This document shows, one piece after another, positions 1-7,775 of a stretch of DNA of 64,000 bases. The stretch's first letter is position 1, and each line of letters begins with the position of its first letter. Source of the DNA: Alligator mississippiensis (Eukaryota > Chordata > Crocodylia > Alligatoridae). The notes under the pieces are model-generated. The model was given only the letters and a program-made list of their open reading frames with translations. It was not told the DNA's origin and did no database searches. Made by a program: the position numbers and the translations under genes. Location: assembly GCF_030867095.1 (NCBI RefSeq), contig NC_081830.1:37679832-37743831 (forward strand), in the 5' to 3' direction.

Positions 1-338
1 GTGCGGTGGCAGGGGCAGGCTGTGTGCGGGGCCAGGAGGGGAGAGGAGGGGCCCGGGTCAGGGGTGGGGGCCTGGAGCAGGGAGGCGGGAGGCGGGAGGC
101 GGGCAGCAGGCTGGAGTTGGGGGAGGCGGGCGGGGGTCAGGGGGTGCGCGCCCAGGGCGAGCAGGGGCGGTGGGCCGTGAGTGCGCACGTGTTGGTGTTG
201 GGCGCGCGTGTGACGGGAGGGGCGGGGCGGGGCGGGCTGTGTGCGGGCGCGGGGAGGTGGGGCGGGCCGGGAGCAGGCGTGCGGGGTGGGAGCGGGGTGT
301 ACGCCGGCCTGAAAAGGGCCGGGCGAGGCAGGGCTGGC
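1..338 (+). other. Partial 5S spacer, 5' flank of copy 1
   Basis: This is only the G-rich upstream part of a spacer, cut by the window edge. It holds the three-copy 7-bp repeat at 80-103, the GC-box cluster and the A-tract at 312-315. No gene is present. Confidence 0.93.
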
Positions 339-459
339 GCCTACGGCCATACCACCCTGAACACGCCCGATCTCGTCTGATCTCGGAAGCTAAGCAGGGT
401 TGGGCCCGGTTAGTACCTGGATGGGAGACCGCCTGGGAATACCGGGTGCTGTAGGCTTT
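339..459 (+). rRNA. RNA5S: 5S ribosomal RNA, copy 1
   Basis: This is a 121-nt 5S rRNA gene from GCCTACGGCC to GTAGGCTTT, the usual vertebrate length. The RNA joins the large ribosomal subunit, with L5 (uL18) and L11 (uL5) as the known partners before assembly. Helix I pairs nt 1-9 with 110-118. The type 1 polymerase III internal promoter is intact: box A at 388-402 (AAGCTAAGCAGGG core), intermediate element at 405-410 (CCCGGT) and box C at 418-435 (TGGATGGGAGACCGCCTG). A T4 terminator lies at 457-460 and an upstream A-tract at 312-315. Compared with human 5S (from memory) there are differences at nt 2, 25, 63, 69 and 79. The start is set by the helix I pairing and by the C at -1. Confidence 0.97.
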
Positions 460-2364
460 TGCAACTGTTGCGCGCATCCTGGCCAGCCCTTCTTTCTTGG
501 TCCCTGGCCGGGGGCCCGGGTTGCCCGGCGCGTGCTGCAGGCTCCCCGCCCCAGCCCTGGAGCACCGGGCAGGGGCAGGGGCAGGGGCAGGGGAGCCCTT
601 GCCCGAGGCGCGTGGGCCTGTGTGGAGGGGAGCAGGCGGGGGAGCTTGGGGGAGTGCTGCGCCCCCAGCCCGTGGGGGCGGGCCTGGCGCTGGTGCTGGT
701 GCTGGTGCCGGGCGGGCTGGGGGTGCCGAGGCGGCAGCGTGCGAGCCCAAGCACATCACAATTGCCCTTTACCGTCTGGGGCCGTAGGTGCGCCTTGCCC
801 AGGCTCCTGCGTCACCCCGTGGCAGGGAGCGGACGCTGAAGGGCCGAGGGGCCTGCGGAGAAGCAGGGGGGGGTTCCGCTGCCGCTCTCTCCCCTGCCGC
901 CGGCAGCGGCGAAGGTCTCGGCCGTTGTCCTTGGGAGGCTGCGCGCCTATCTGCCGCGCCGAATGGCCGCCGGCGGCCCTTTCCAGCGAGAATCCGAGCG
1001 AGCCCTTTGTGAGCCCGGCTGAGTGGTCAGGTTGCGCGGCGTGTGGTGGCAGGAGGTTCCGCGCGTGAGCGTCACGGCACGGCCTGGGGTAAAAGAGCTG
1101 CCTGGGGGCCGTTTGCAACTTCCCAGCTGCGGGGTTCACGCCATGAGCCCTGGCCCGTGTCTCGTGCGAGACGGGAAATGGGGAATCCCCACCGAGTCCT
1201 CTCTTTGCCGCTCGCTCGGGAGTTTGGAAACCCTCAGCACGTCCCGCCTCCGGCGTCTCTTTTCTGGAGGGAAAAGGCCTGGCCTCGGGAGCCTCTCCTC
1301 CCGCGGGGGACCCTCCGTGCCGCTCCTCCGCCCGGCTGCCCTTCTCTGTGCCCGCTCCGTGTGTGCCGCGGGAGGTGTGGGGGCCGGAGCGGGGCCCAGC
1401 TTGCCAGGCGTGGACGCAGCGTGGATGCAGGAGGGGGCGCCGTGGTCCTTTCGGTTGCCAGATCCTTGCGCAGGTGGCCCCGGTCCGCCTTGGCCGTGAC
1501 CCCGGGGCGCATTTTTCTGTGGCCGGCACTTCTGGCCAGCTCGCTACTCGCCCCCTTTCCCAGGTCCCGTTCGCCTCTGTTAGAGAGCACGGGGTCCGGC
1601 ACGGGCCCCTGGCGCACCCCGCCGCTTGCTTCTCTCTGTCCTGATAAGGGCCCGTTTCCGCTCCCTCCCAGCTTCCGATCCGCAAGTGGACGTTCCCGCC
1701 ACTCCCCGGACTGCCTGGCATAGTGACGAGCCCCGGGTGGGGGACCTTGTCGGAGGCTTGGCGGAAGGAAGCGGGAGACGGCCGTTGGCAAGCGGGCCGC
1801 CCCGATCCACCTGCTGAATGACACTCTCCGAGCACTCCAGGCGGCCGGCGAGGCGCGGTTTCCCTGGGGCAGAGCCGCGTTGCTTGCTCCCCGGCAGTCG
1901 GTGTTCAGGCAGGCGCCGAGCGGTTCTGTATTGGACGCCTGTTTCTCCCGGTTTGCCGGGAGCAGAAGATAGGCCGCCTGGCCCGTGGTGCCCTGCATCC
2001 CCTCTGGAGCCTGTGCTCGGGTGCTGGCAGCCCACCAGGGCTCGGGGACCCGGGCGGTTTTCGGCGGGGGCTTGCGTGCTGCGGTTAGGAGCGCGGCCGT
2101 TTCCGGTCGGAGCTGCTCCAGGGCCCGGGGCCGAACGCCAGTGCTGGCTACAAATGTCCAACTCGGGATCCTTAAAATTCTAGTTTATTAGGCGGATTGA
2201 AACACTGTAATGAGTTAAATCATAAACCTTGGGGCTGGTCCCCCCGCACGCACGCACGCACGCACGCACGCACACACACAGTAGCAAGCTACAGAGTCAG
2301 GTATACCTATCCTAGAAGCGCTGGAGTCTGCCGTCGATGGCCAGTCGAGCCTTCTTTCAGCGTG

Positions 2365-2403
2365 TTGTGTAGGTCTTGATTCTTTGCTCTGTTGTTAGGT
2401 GGG
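2365..2403 (+). other. Private 39-nt block of spacer 1
   Basis: Between CAGCGTG and TTATCCTCCAG this spacer has 39 nt where spacers 2 to 17 have GTG. The block is T- and G-rich. It is not a copy of adjoining sequence that I can see, and it is not a simple insertion because no shared ends reproduce the GTG version. Confidence 0.85.
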
Positions 2404-3754
2404 TTATCCTCCAGAAGGGGGTCGCCGGCTGTCCTTCTGGCTGGACAGGTGTGGTCAAGTTGGAGATGAAGAGGGCGCCCCTGAGGGTCACTTTTCACTG
2501 CCTTTTCTCTGTCCTTGGCAGACTTTGGTGACTCCCCAGTTTTCAGGTTTGCCCAATACAGGGGTCATTGACTCTCGTGGGACTTTCCCCTCCCCCCCCC
2601 CCGCTCGGTGGCTACTGGATGGCATCTGTCAGCCCCAGGGGTCGTGCGCATGAACGTGCAGGTTTGGGAGTCCGTTGATGAATTTGGAATAGGGCTCTGG
2701 GAGCGGTCGCTCTGGAGATATTCAGCCCCAAAGTTGTTCCCCGGCGTGGATTAACTGAGGCCAGGGCTTCTGGCCCTTGATCAGTGACGTTTAGAGATTT
2801 CCCGGTTGTTACATTGCGTTGTATTGAATTTTTCCGTTGGTTGATCTGCAGCTCCCAGGTGTTAATTTCTGTCTGCTACTATGTTACACATTCAATCATG
2901 TTACACATTCAATCACGGATTGACTGGCTCTTTCAGGGGCCAGCCTGATACAGGGAAGGGCAGTTTGATTCCTGCCCTTGTTAACATTGTTACAATGTAT
3001 AACTTACTTATGAAACTAAACACATTCAGTGGAAAGTTGAAAGGTGAGGAGTCTAAAAGATAAGCTACAAATGCCATGGCACACAAATAGATAAAACAAC
3101 CAAAATACAAGGGGAGATACAAAATGCACACACACAACTTTGAAAACACAATTCCTCATCTTAAAGTGAAAGAGAGAGGAAGGAAGAAAAGGTAGAAAAA
3201 GGGAAACATATCCAAAGAGGGGAGAGCAAATGCAGGCAAGAGGAAAAGGGGGCTTTCTGCCACACCAGCAGGTGCCGGTGGTCGGCCCCGGTGGAGTTTG
3301 TCGGTTTCCGGTCCCGCCTGAGGTGCTGCGGCCTGGGTTGGGGTCAGCCCCGCTGCCTTGTCCCTGGAGAGGAGTGGGCGTGGGGAGGGAACGCCCCTGA
3401 GATCTTGCCCGGGGCAGGCGGGCGCAAGGAATGCCTGGAGGCTCTGGGCGGCGGCCCTGGCCTCCTTGAGCGCCCCCCAGGCCGGGCTGTGGATGCGAAG
3501 GCCCCAGTGAGTCCCTGGCAGGTGTTGGGCTTGTGCTGGACTGGAAGAGACGTTGAGGGGGAGCTTGCGTGTAGCCAGTGCCTGGGCCCGCCGTTTCCGT
3601 GCGGGTGTTGGTGGAGCGTGGCAGGGGATTTGCCCGAGCTGGGGGTGTCTTTTCCTGGTCGTGGCTTAGGACTGGGTGCGGTGGCAGGGGCAGGCTGTGT
3701 GCGGGGCCAGGAGGGGAGAGGAGGGGCCCGGGTCAGGGGTGGGGGCCTGGAGCA

Positions 3755-3778
3755 GGGAGGCGGGAGGCGGGAGGCGGG
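3755..3778 (+). repeat. GGGAGGC minisatellite, three-copy allele
   Basis: Three GGGAGGC units plus a closing GGG give four evenly spaced GGG runs, a simple G-quadruplex pattern on the non-template strand. The three-copy allele precedes copies 1, 2, 4, 6, 10 and 11. Confidence 0.9.
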
Positions 3779-3860
3779 CAGCAGGCTGGAGTTGGGGGAG
3801 GCGGGCGGGGGTCAGGGGGTGCGCGCCCAGGGCGAGCAGGGGCGGTGGGCCGTGAGTGCG

Positions 3861-3866
3861 CACGTG
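3861..3866 (+). promoter_or_regulatory. CACGTG E-box at -153
   Basis: A perfect palindromic E-box lies in the G-rich flank at -153 in the reference copy and recurs in every flank. USF and Myc-Max bind this core. Myc is known to act on polymerase III genes, but a function here is inferred from sequence only. Confidence 0.35.
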
Positions 3867-3889
3867 TTGGTGTTGGGCGCGCGTGTGAC

Positions 3890-4013
3890 GGGAGGGGCGG
3901 GGCGGGGCGGGCTGTGTGCGGGCGCGGGGAGGTGGGGCGGGCCGGGAGCAGGCGTGCGGGGTGGGAGCGGGGTGTACGCCGGCCTGAAAAGGGCCGGGCG
4001 AGGCAGGGCTGGC
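3890..4013 (+). promoter_or_regulatory. 5S upstream control region (reference copy)
   Basis: The flank holds a GC-box cluster at 3890-3911 (GGGA, then repeated GGGGC; -124 to -103), a second GGGGCGGG box near 3930-3940, the A-tract TGAAAAGG at -27 to -24 (3987-3990) and C at -1. The A-tract sits where other vertebrate 5S genes carry a TATA-like or D-box element that places TFIIIB, so a role in start choice is inferred. The region is unchanged in all copies except copy 13, which lacks one GGGGC. Confidence 0.6.
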
Positions 4014-4134
4014 GCCTACGGCCATACCACCCTGAACACGCCCGATCTCGTCTGATCTCGGAAGCTAAGCAGGGTTGGGCCCGGTTAGTACCTGGATGGG
4101 AGACCGCCTGGGAATACCGGGTGCTGTAGGCTTT
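4014..4134 (+). rRNA. RNA5S: 5S ribosomal RNA, copy 2 (reference copy)
   Basis: Identical to copy 1. Box A is at 4063-4077, the intermediate element at 4080-4085 and box C at 4093-4110. The T4 stop is at 4132-4135 and the upstream A-tract at 3987-3990. The 5' flank carries the three-copy allele of the 7-bp GGGAGGC repeat. The sequence folds as a standard 5S: helix II pairs nt 14-21 with 57-65 around a bulged T63, helix III pairs nt 29-32 with 45-48, helix IV pairs nt 78-86 with 91-98, and helix V pairs nt 67-71 with 104-108. Confidence 0.97.
4063..4110 (+). promoter_or_regulatory. Internal control region of 5S (box A, intermediate element, box C)
   Basis: This is the TFIIIA-binding type 1 promoter at gene nt 50-97. 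Box A ends GGGTT rather than the human GGGTC, and the intermediate element is CCCGGT rather than CCTGGT. Box C matches the vertebrate sequence in full. The same offsets apply to all 18 copies. Confidence 0.9.
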
Positions 4135-4135
4135 T
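4132..4135 (+). terminator. RNA polymerase III T4 terminator
   Basis: A four-T run at gene nt 119-122, followed by GCAACTG, ends each 5S gene. Four T is the minimum usual for vertebrate polymerase III. No second T4 run appears in the next 300 bp, only TTT runs near 4168-4173, so there is no nearby backup stop. Confidence 0.9.
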
Positions 4136-4244
4136 GCAACTGTTGCGCGCATCCTGGCCAGCCCTTCTTTCTTGGTCCCTGGCCGGGGGCCCGGGTTGCC
4201 CGGCGCGTGCTGCAGGCTCCCCGCCCCAGCCCTGGAGCACCGGG

Positions 4245-4268
4245 CAGGGGCAGGGGCAGGGGCAGGGG
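4245..4268 (+). repeat. (CAGGGG)4 microsatellite
   Basis: Four CAGGGG units start about 110 bp after the gene. The count is four in every unit but the tenth. Confidence 0.9.
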
Positions 4269-4364
4269 AGCCCTTGCCCGAGGCGCGTGGGCCTGTGTGG
4301 AGGGGAGCAGGCGGGGGAGCTTGGGGGAGTGCTGCGCCCCCAGCCCGTGGGGGCGGGCCTGGCG

Positions 4365-4382
4365 CTGGTGCTGGTGCTGGTG
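4365..4382 (+). repeat. (CTGGTG)3 short repeat
   Basis: Three CTGGTG units occur in the GC-rich spacer and do not vary among the copies. Confidence 0.8.
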
Positions 4383-4639
4383 CCGGGCGGGCTGGGGGTG
4401 CCGAGGCGGCAGCGTGCGAGCCCAAGCACATCACAATTGCCCTTTACCGTCTGGGGCCGTAGGTGCGCCTTGCCCAGGCTCCTGCGTCGCCCCGTGGCAG
4501 GGAGCGGACGCTGAAGGGCCGAGGGGCCTGCGGAGAAGCAGGGGGGGGTTCCGCTGCCGCTCTCTCCCCTGCCGCCGGCAGCGGCGAAGGTCTCGGCCGT
4601 TGTCCTTGGGAGGCTGCGCGCCTATCTGCCGCGCCGAAT

Positions 4640-4653
4640 GGCCGCCGGCGGCC
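4640..4653. repeat. Perfect 14-bp palindrome
   Basis: GGCCGCCGGCGGCC equals its own reverse complement. It lies about 630 bp after the gene start in every unit. Confidence 0.85.
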
Positions 4654-4833
4654 CTTTCCAGCGAGAATCCGAGCGAGCCCTTTGTGAGCCCGGCTGAGTG
4701 GTCAGGTTGCGCGGCGTGTGGTGGCAGGAGGTTCCGCGCGTGAGCGTCACGGCACGGCCTGGGGTAAAAGAGCTGCCTGGGGGCCGTTTGCAACTTCCCA
4801 GCTGCGGGGTTCACGCCATGAGCCCTGGCCCGT

Positions 4834-4847
4834 GTCTCGTGCGAGAC
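4834..4847. repeat. Inverted repeat GTCTCG-TG-CGAGAC
   Basis: A perfect 6-bp stem with a 2-nt centre. It is kept in the units read. Confidence 0.8.
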
Positions 4848-5619
4848 GGGAAATGGGGAATCCCCACCGAGTCCTCTCTTTGCCGCTCGCTCGGGAGTTT
4901 GGAAACCCTCAGCACGTCCCGCCTCCGGCGTCTCTTTTCTGGAGGGAAAAGGCCTGGCCTCGGGAGCCTCTCCTCCCGCGGGGGACCCTCCGTGCCGCTC
5001 CTCCGCCCGGCTGCCCTTCTCTGTGCCCGCTCCGTGTGTGCCGCGGGAGGTGTGGGGGCCGGAGCGGGGCCCAGCTTGCCAGGCGTGGACGCAGCGTGGA
5101 TGCAGGAGGGGGCGCCGTGGTCCTTTCGGTTGCCAGATCCTTGCGCAGGTGGCCCCGGTCCGCCTTGGCCGTGACCCCGGGGCGCATTTTTCTGTGGCCG
5201 GCACTTCTGGCCAGCTCGCTACTCGCCCCCTTTCCCAGGTCCCGTTCGCCTCTGTTAGAGAGCACGGGGTCCGGCACGGGCCCCTGGCGCACCCCGCCGC
5301 TTGCTTCTCTCTGTCCTGATAAGGGCCCGTTTCCGCTCCCTCCCAGCTTCCGATCCGCAAGTGGACGTTCCCGCCACTCCCCGGACTGCCTGGCATAGTG
5401 ACGAGCCCCGGGTGGGGGACCTTGTCGGAGGCTTGGCGGAAGGAAGCGGGAGACGGCCGTTGGCAAGCGGGCCGCCCCGATCCACCTGCTGAATGACACT
5501 CTCCGAGCACTCCAGGCGGCCGGCGAGGCGCGGTTTCCCTGGGGCAGAGCCGCGTTGCTTGCTCCCCGGCAGTCGGTGTTCAGGCAGGCGCCGAGCGGTT
5601 CTGTATTGGACGCCTGTTT

Positions 5620-5637
5620 CTCCCGGTTTGCCGGGAG
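5620..5637. repeat. Inverted repeat CTCCCGG-TTTG-CCGGGAG
   Basis: A perfect 7-bp stem with a 4-nt loop. It is not followed by a T run, so it is not a terminator of known type. Confidence 0.85.
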
Positions 5638-5919
5638 CAGAAGATAGGCCACCTGGCCCGTGGTGCCCTGCATCCCCTCTGGAGCCTGTGCTCGGGTGCT
5701 GGCAGCCCACCAGGGCTCGGGGACCCGGGCGGTTTTCGGCGGGGGCTTGCGTGCTGCGGTTAGGAGCGCGGCCGTTTCCGGTCGGAGCTGCTCCAGGGCC
5801 CGGGGCCGAACGCCAGTGCTGGCTACAAATGTCCAACTCGGGATCCTTAAAATTCTAGTTTATTAGGCGGATTGAAACACTGTAATGAGTTAAATCATAA
5901 ACCTTGGGGCTGGTCCCCC

Positions 5920-5920
<1 letters not shown>

Positions 5921-5955
<35 letters not shown>

Positions 5956-5963
5956 CACACACA
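5921..5963 (+). repeat. (GCAC)9 + AC tail microsatellite
   Basis: This alternating purine-pyrimidine tract follows a run of six C. It is the most variable locus of the unit: the GCAC counts in spacers 1 to 17 are 7, 9, 9, 9, 7, 9, 7, 7, 7, 9, 9, 9, 9, 11, 9, 7 and 8. The AC tail is ACACACA in most and ACA in spacers 10, 13, 14 and 17. Confidence 0.93.
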
Positions 5964-6234
5964 GTAGCAAGCTACAGAGTCAGGTATACCTATCCTAGAA
6001 GCGCTGGAGTCTGCCGTCGATGGCCAGTCGAGCCTTCTTTCAGCGTGGTGTTATCCTCCAGAAGGGGGTCGCCGGCTGGTCCTTCTGGCTGGACAGGTGT
6101 GGTCAAGTTGGAGATGAAGAGGGCGCCCCTGAGGGTCACTTTTCACTGCCTTTTCTCTGTCCTTGGCAGACTTTGGTGACTCCCCAGTTTTCAGGTTTGC
6201 CCAATACAGGGGTCATTGACTCTCGTGGGACTTT

Positions 6235-6250
6235 CCCCTCCCCCCCCCCC
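6235..6250 (+). repeat. Interrupted poly-C run (C4TC11)
   Basis: The number of C after the T is 11 in most spacers, 10 in spacer 8, 12 in spacers 6, 14, 16 and 17, and 13 in spacer 9. Confidence 0.85.
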
Positions 6251-6528
6251 GCTCGGTGGCTACTGGATGGCATCTGTCAGCCCCAGGGGTCGTGCGCATG
6301 AACGTGCAGGTTTGGGAGTCCGTTGATGAATTTGGAATAGGGCTCTGGGAGTGGTCGCTCTGGAGATATTCAGCCCCAAAGTTGTTCCCCGGCGTGGATT
6401 AACTGAGGCCAGGGCTTCTGGCCCTTGATCAGTGACGTTTAGAGATTTCCCGGTTGTTACATTGCGTTGTATTGAATTTTTCCGTTGGTTGATCTGCAGC
6501 TCCCAGGTGTTAATTTCTGTCTGCTACT

Positions 6529-6562
6529 ATGTTACACATTCAATCATGTTACACATTCAATC
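6529..6562 (+). repeat. 17-bp tandem duplication
   Basis: ATGTTACACATTCAATC occurs twice with no gap, at 6529-6545 and 6546-6562. The pair is unchanged in every spacer, so it predates spread of the present unit. Confidence 0.9.
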
Positions 6563-6603
6563 ACGGATTGACTGGCTCTTTCAGGGGCCAGCCTGATACA
6601 GGG

Positions 6604-6627
6604 AAGGGCAGTTTGATTCCTGCCCTT
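6604..6627. repeat. Inverted repeat AAGGGCAG / CTGCCCTT
   Basis: A perfect 8-bp stem with an 8-nt loop, inside the AT-rich island. Confidence 0.85.
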
Positions 6628-6631
6628 GTTA

Positions 6632-6646
6632 ACATTGTTACAATGT
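6632..6646. repeat. Inverted repeat ACATTG-TTA-CAATGT
   Basis: A perfect 6-bp stem with a 3-nt centre, 4 bp after the previous hairpin. Confidence 0.8.
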
Positions 6647-6815
6647 ATAACTTACTTATGAAACTAAACACATTCAGTGGAAAGTTGAAAGGTGAGGAGT
6701 CTAAAAGATAAGCTACAAATGCCATGGCACACAAATAGATAAAACAACCAAAATACAAGGGGAGATACAAAATGCACACACACAACTTTGAAAACACAAT
6801 TCCTCATCTTAAAGT

Positions 6816-6840
6816 GAAAGAGAGAGGAAGGAAGAAAAGG
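6816..6840 (+). repeat. Polypurine run (25 bp)
   Basis: An unbroken A/G run occurs inside a longer purine-rich stretch that extends to about 6901. Such runs can form triplex DNA. It is present in all spacers. Confidence 0.8.
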
Positions 6841-7402
6841 TAGAAAAAGGGAAACATATCCAAAGAGGGGAGAGCAAATGCAGGCAAGAGGAAAAGGGGG
6901 CTTTCTGCCACACCAGCAGGTGCCGGTGGTCGGCCCCGGTGGAGTTTGTCGGTTTCCGGTCCCGCCTGAGGTGCTGCGGCCTGGGTTGGGGTCAGCCCCG
7001 CTGCCTTGTCCCTGGAGAGGAGTGGGCGTGGGGAGGGAACGCCCCTGAGATCTTGCCCGGGGCAGGCGGGCGCAAGGAATGCCTGGAGGCTCTGGGCGGC
7101 GGCCCTGGCCTCCTTGAGCGCCCCCCAGGCCGGGCTGTGGATGCGAAGGCCCCAGTGAGTCCCTGGCAGGTGTTGGGCTTGTGCTGGACTGGAAGAGACG
7201 TTGAGGGGGAGCTTGCGTGTAGCCAGTGCCTGGGCCCGCCGTTTCCGTGCGGGTGTTGGTGGAGCGTGGCAGGGGATTTGCCCGAGCTGGGGGTGTCTTT
7301 TCCTGGTCGTGGCTTAGGACTGGGTGCGGTGGCAGGGGCAGGCTGTGTGCGGGGCCAGGAGGGGAGAGGAGGGGCCCGGGTCAGGGGTGGGGGCCTGGAG
7401 CA

Positions 7403-7419
7403 GGGAGGCGGGAGGCGGG
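7403..7419 (+). repeat. GGGAGGC minisatellite, two-copy allele
   Basis: Two units plus GGG leave only three GGG runs inside the repeat. This allele precedes copies 3, 5, 7, 8, 9 and 12 to 18. Confidence 0.9.
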
Positions 7420-7654
7420 CAGCAGGCTGGAGTTGGGGGAGGCGGGCGGGGGTCAGGGGGTGCGCGCCCAGGGCGAGCAGGGGCGGTGGGCCGTGAGTGC
7501 GCACGTGTTGGTGTTGGGCGCGCGTGTGACGGGAGGGGCGGGGCGGGGCGGGCTGTGTGCGGGCGCGGGGAGGTGGGGCGGGCCGGGAGCAGGCGTGCGG
7601 GGTGGGAGCGGGGTGTACGCCGGCCTGAAAAGGGCCGGGCGAGGCAGGGCTGGC

Positions 7655-7775
7655 GCCTACGGCCATACCACCCTGAACACGCCCGATCTCGTCTGATCTC
7701 GGAAGCTAAGCAGGGTTGGGCCCGGTTAGTACCTGGATGGGAGACCGCCTGGGAATACCGGGTGCTGTAGGCTTT
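7655..7775 (+). rRNA. RNA5S: 5S ribosomal RNA, copy 3
   Basis: Reads as identical to copy 2, with all three internal control elements intact. The terminator is at 7773-7776 and the upstream A-tract at 7628-7631. Its flank has the two-copy 7-bp repeat. Confidence 0.97.

Larger units (their letters stand above)
460..4013 (+). other. 5S intergenic spacer 1 (longest, 3,554 bp)
   Basis: It follows the general spacer plan but is the most distinct full spacer. It has a private 39-nt block at 2365-2403 where the others have 3 nt, a private A at 814, and one G missing near 2430. The GCAC tract at 2246-2280 has 7 units. A at 3098 is shared with spacers 2 and 4. The C-run is C4TC11 at 2587-2602. The 7-bp repeat has three copies. 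Confidence 0.93.
6431..6900. other. AT-rich spacer island
   Basis: This stretch has clearly lower GC than the rest of the unit. It holds two small hairpins, a 17-bp tandem duplication, a (CA)5 run near 6775-6784 and a purine-rich end. I see no polymerase III boxes, reverse transcriptase frame, terminal repeats or target duplication. It could be an old insertion worn beyond recognition, or an attachment or origin-like region. It recurs in every spacer. Confidence 0.6.
4135..7654 (+). other. 5S intergenic spacer 2 (reference map, 3,520 bp)
   Basis: Layout: 4136-5822 is GC- and CpG-rich, with small palindromes and microsatellites; 5823-5920 is richer in A and T; 5921-5963 is (GCAC)9 with an AC tail; 5964-6234 is mixed; 6235-6250 is the C-run; 6251-6430 is mixed; 6431-6900 is AT-rich and ends in purine-rich DNA; 6901-7654 is G-rich 5' flank of the next gene. 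No protein or RNA gene is supported. A at 5651 is private to this unit. T at 6352 and A at 6746 are shared with spacer 4. Confidence 0.93.

Noticed and set aside
756-1835. 359-codon minus-strand open frame, repeated in nearly every unit
   Set aside because: It lies in CpG-rich spacer and overlaps other long frames on both strands. It is low in complexity and rich in R, P, G and A, and resembles no protein family. Single-base indels in spacers 5 and 17 rearrange it freely.
460-4013. Linked snRNA, tRNA or histone gene in the spacer, as found with 5S in some fishes and invertebrates
   Set aside because: No U1, U2 or other snRNA core, no tRNA A and B boxes and no histone frame was found on either strand.
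3291-4055. 254-codon plus-strand frame running into the 5S gene
   Set aside because: It crosses the promoter flank and 5S gene. Its length changes with the 7-bp repeat copy number, which shifts the frame in most units.
4857-4866. NF-kB-like site GGGGAATCCC beside the 4834-4847 inverted repeat
   Set aside because: A single short match in GC-rich DNA has no support as a functional site.
5921-5963. CRISPR-like or telomere-like array
   Set aside because: It is a plain GCAC/AC microsatellite without spacers, and the unit is eukaryotic rDNA.
6561-6797. 78-codon minus-strand frame with a hydrophobic stretch in the AT-rich island
   Set aside because: It covers the direct repeats and hairpins. It has no recognisable domain or splice context. 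The hydrophobic residues follow from T-rich codons.
5840-6900. Remnant retroelement or LTR in the AT-richer part of the spacer
   Set aside because: An AATAAA on the minus strand near 5861-5866 and some AT-rich sequence suggested it, but there are no paired terminal repeats, primer site, target duplication or coding remains.
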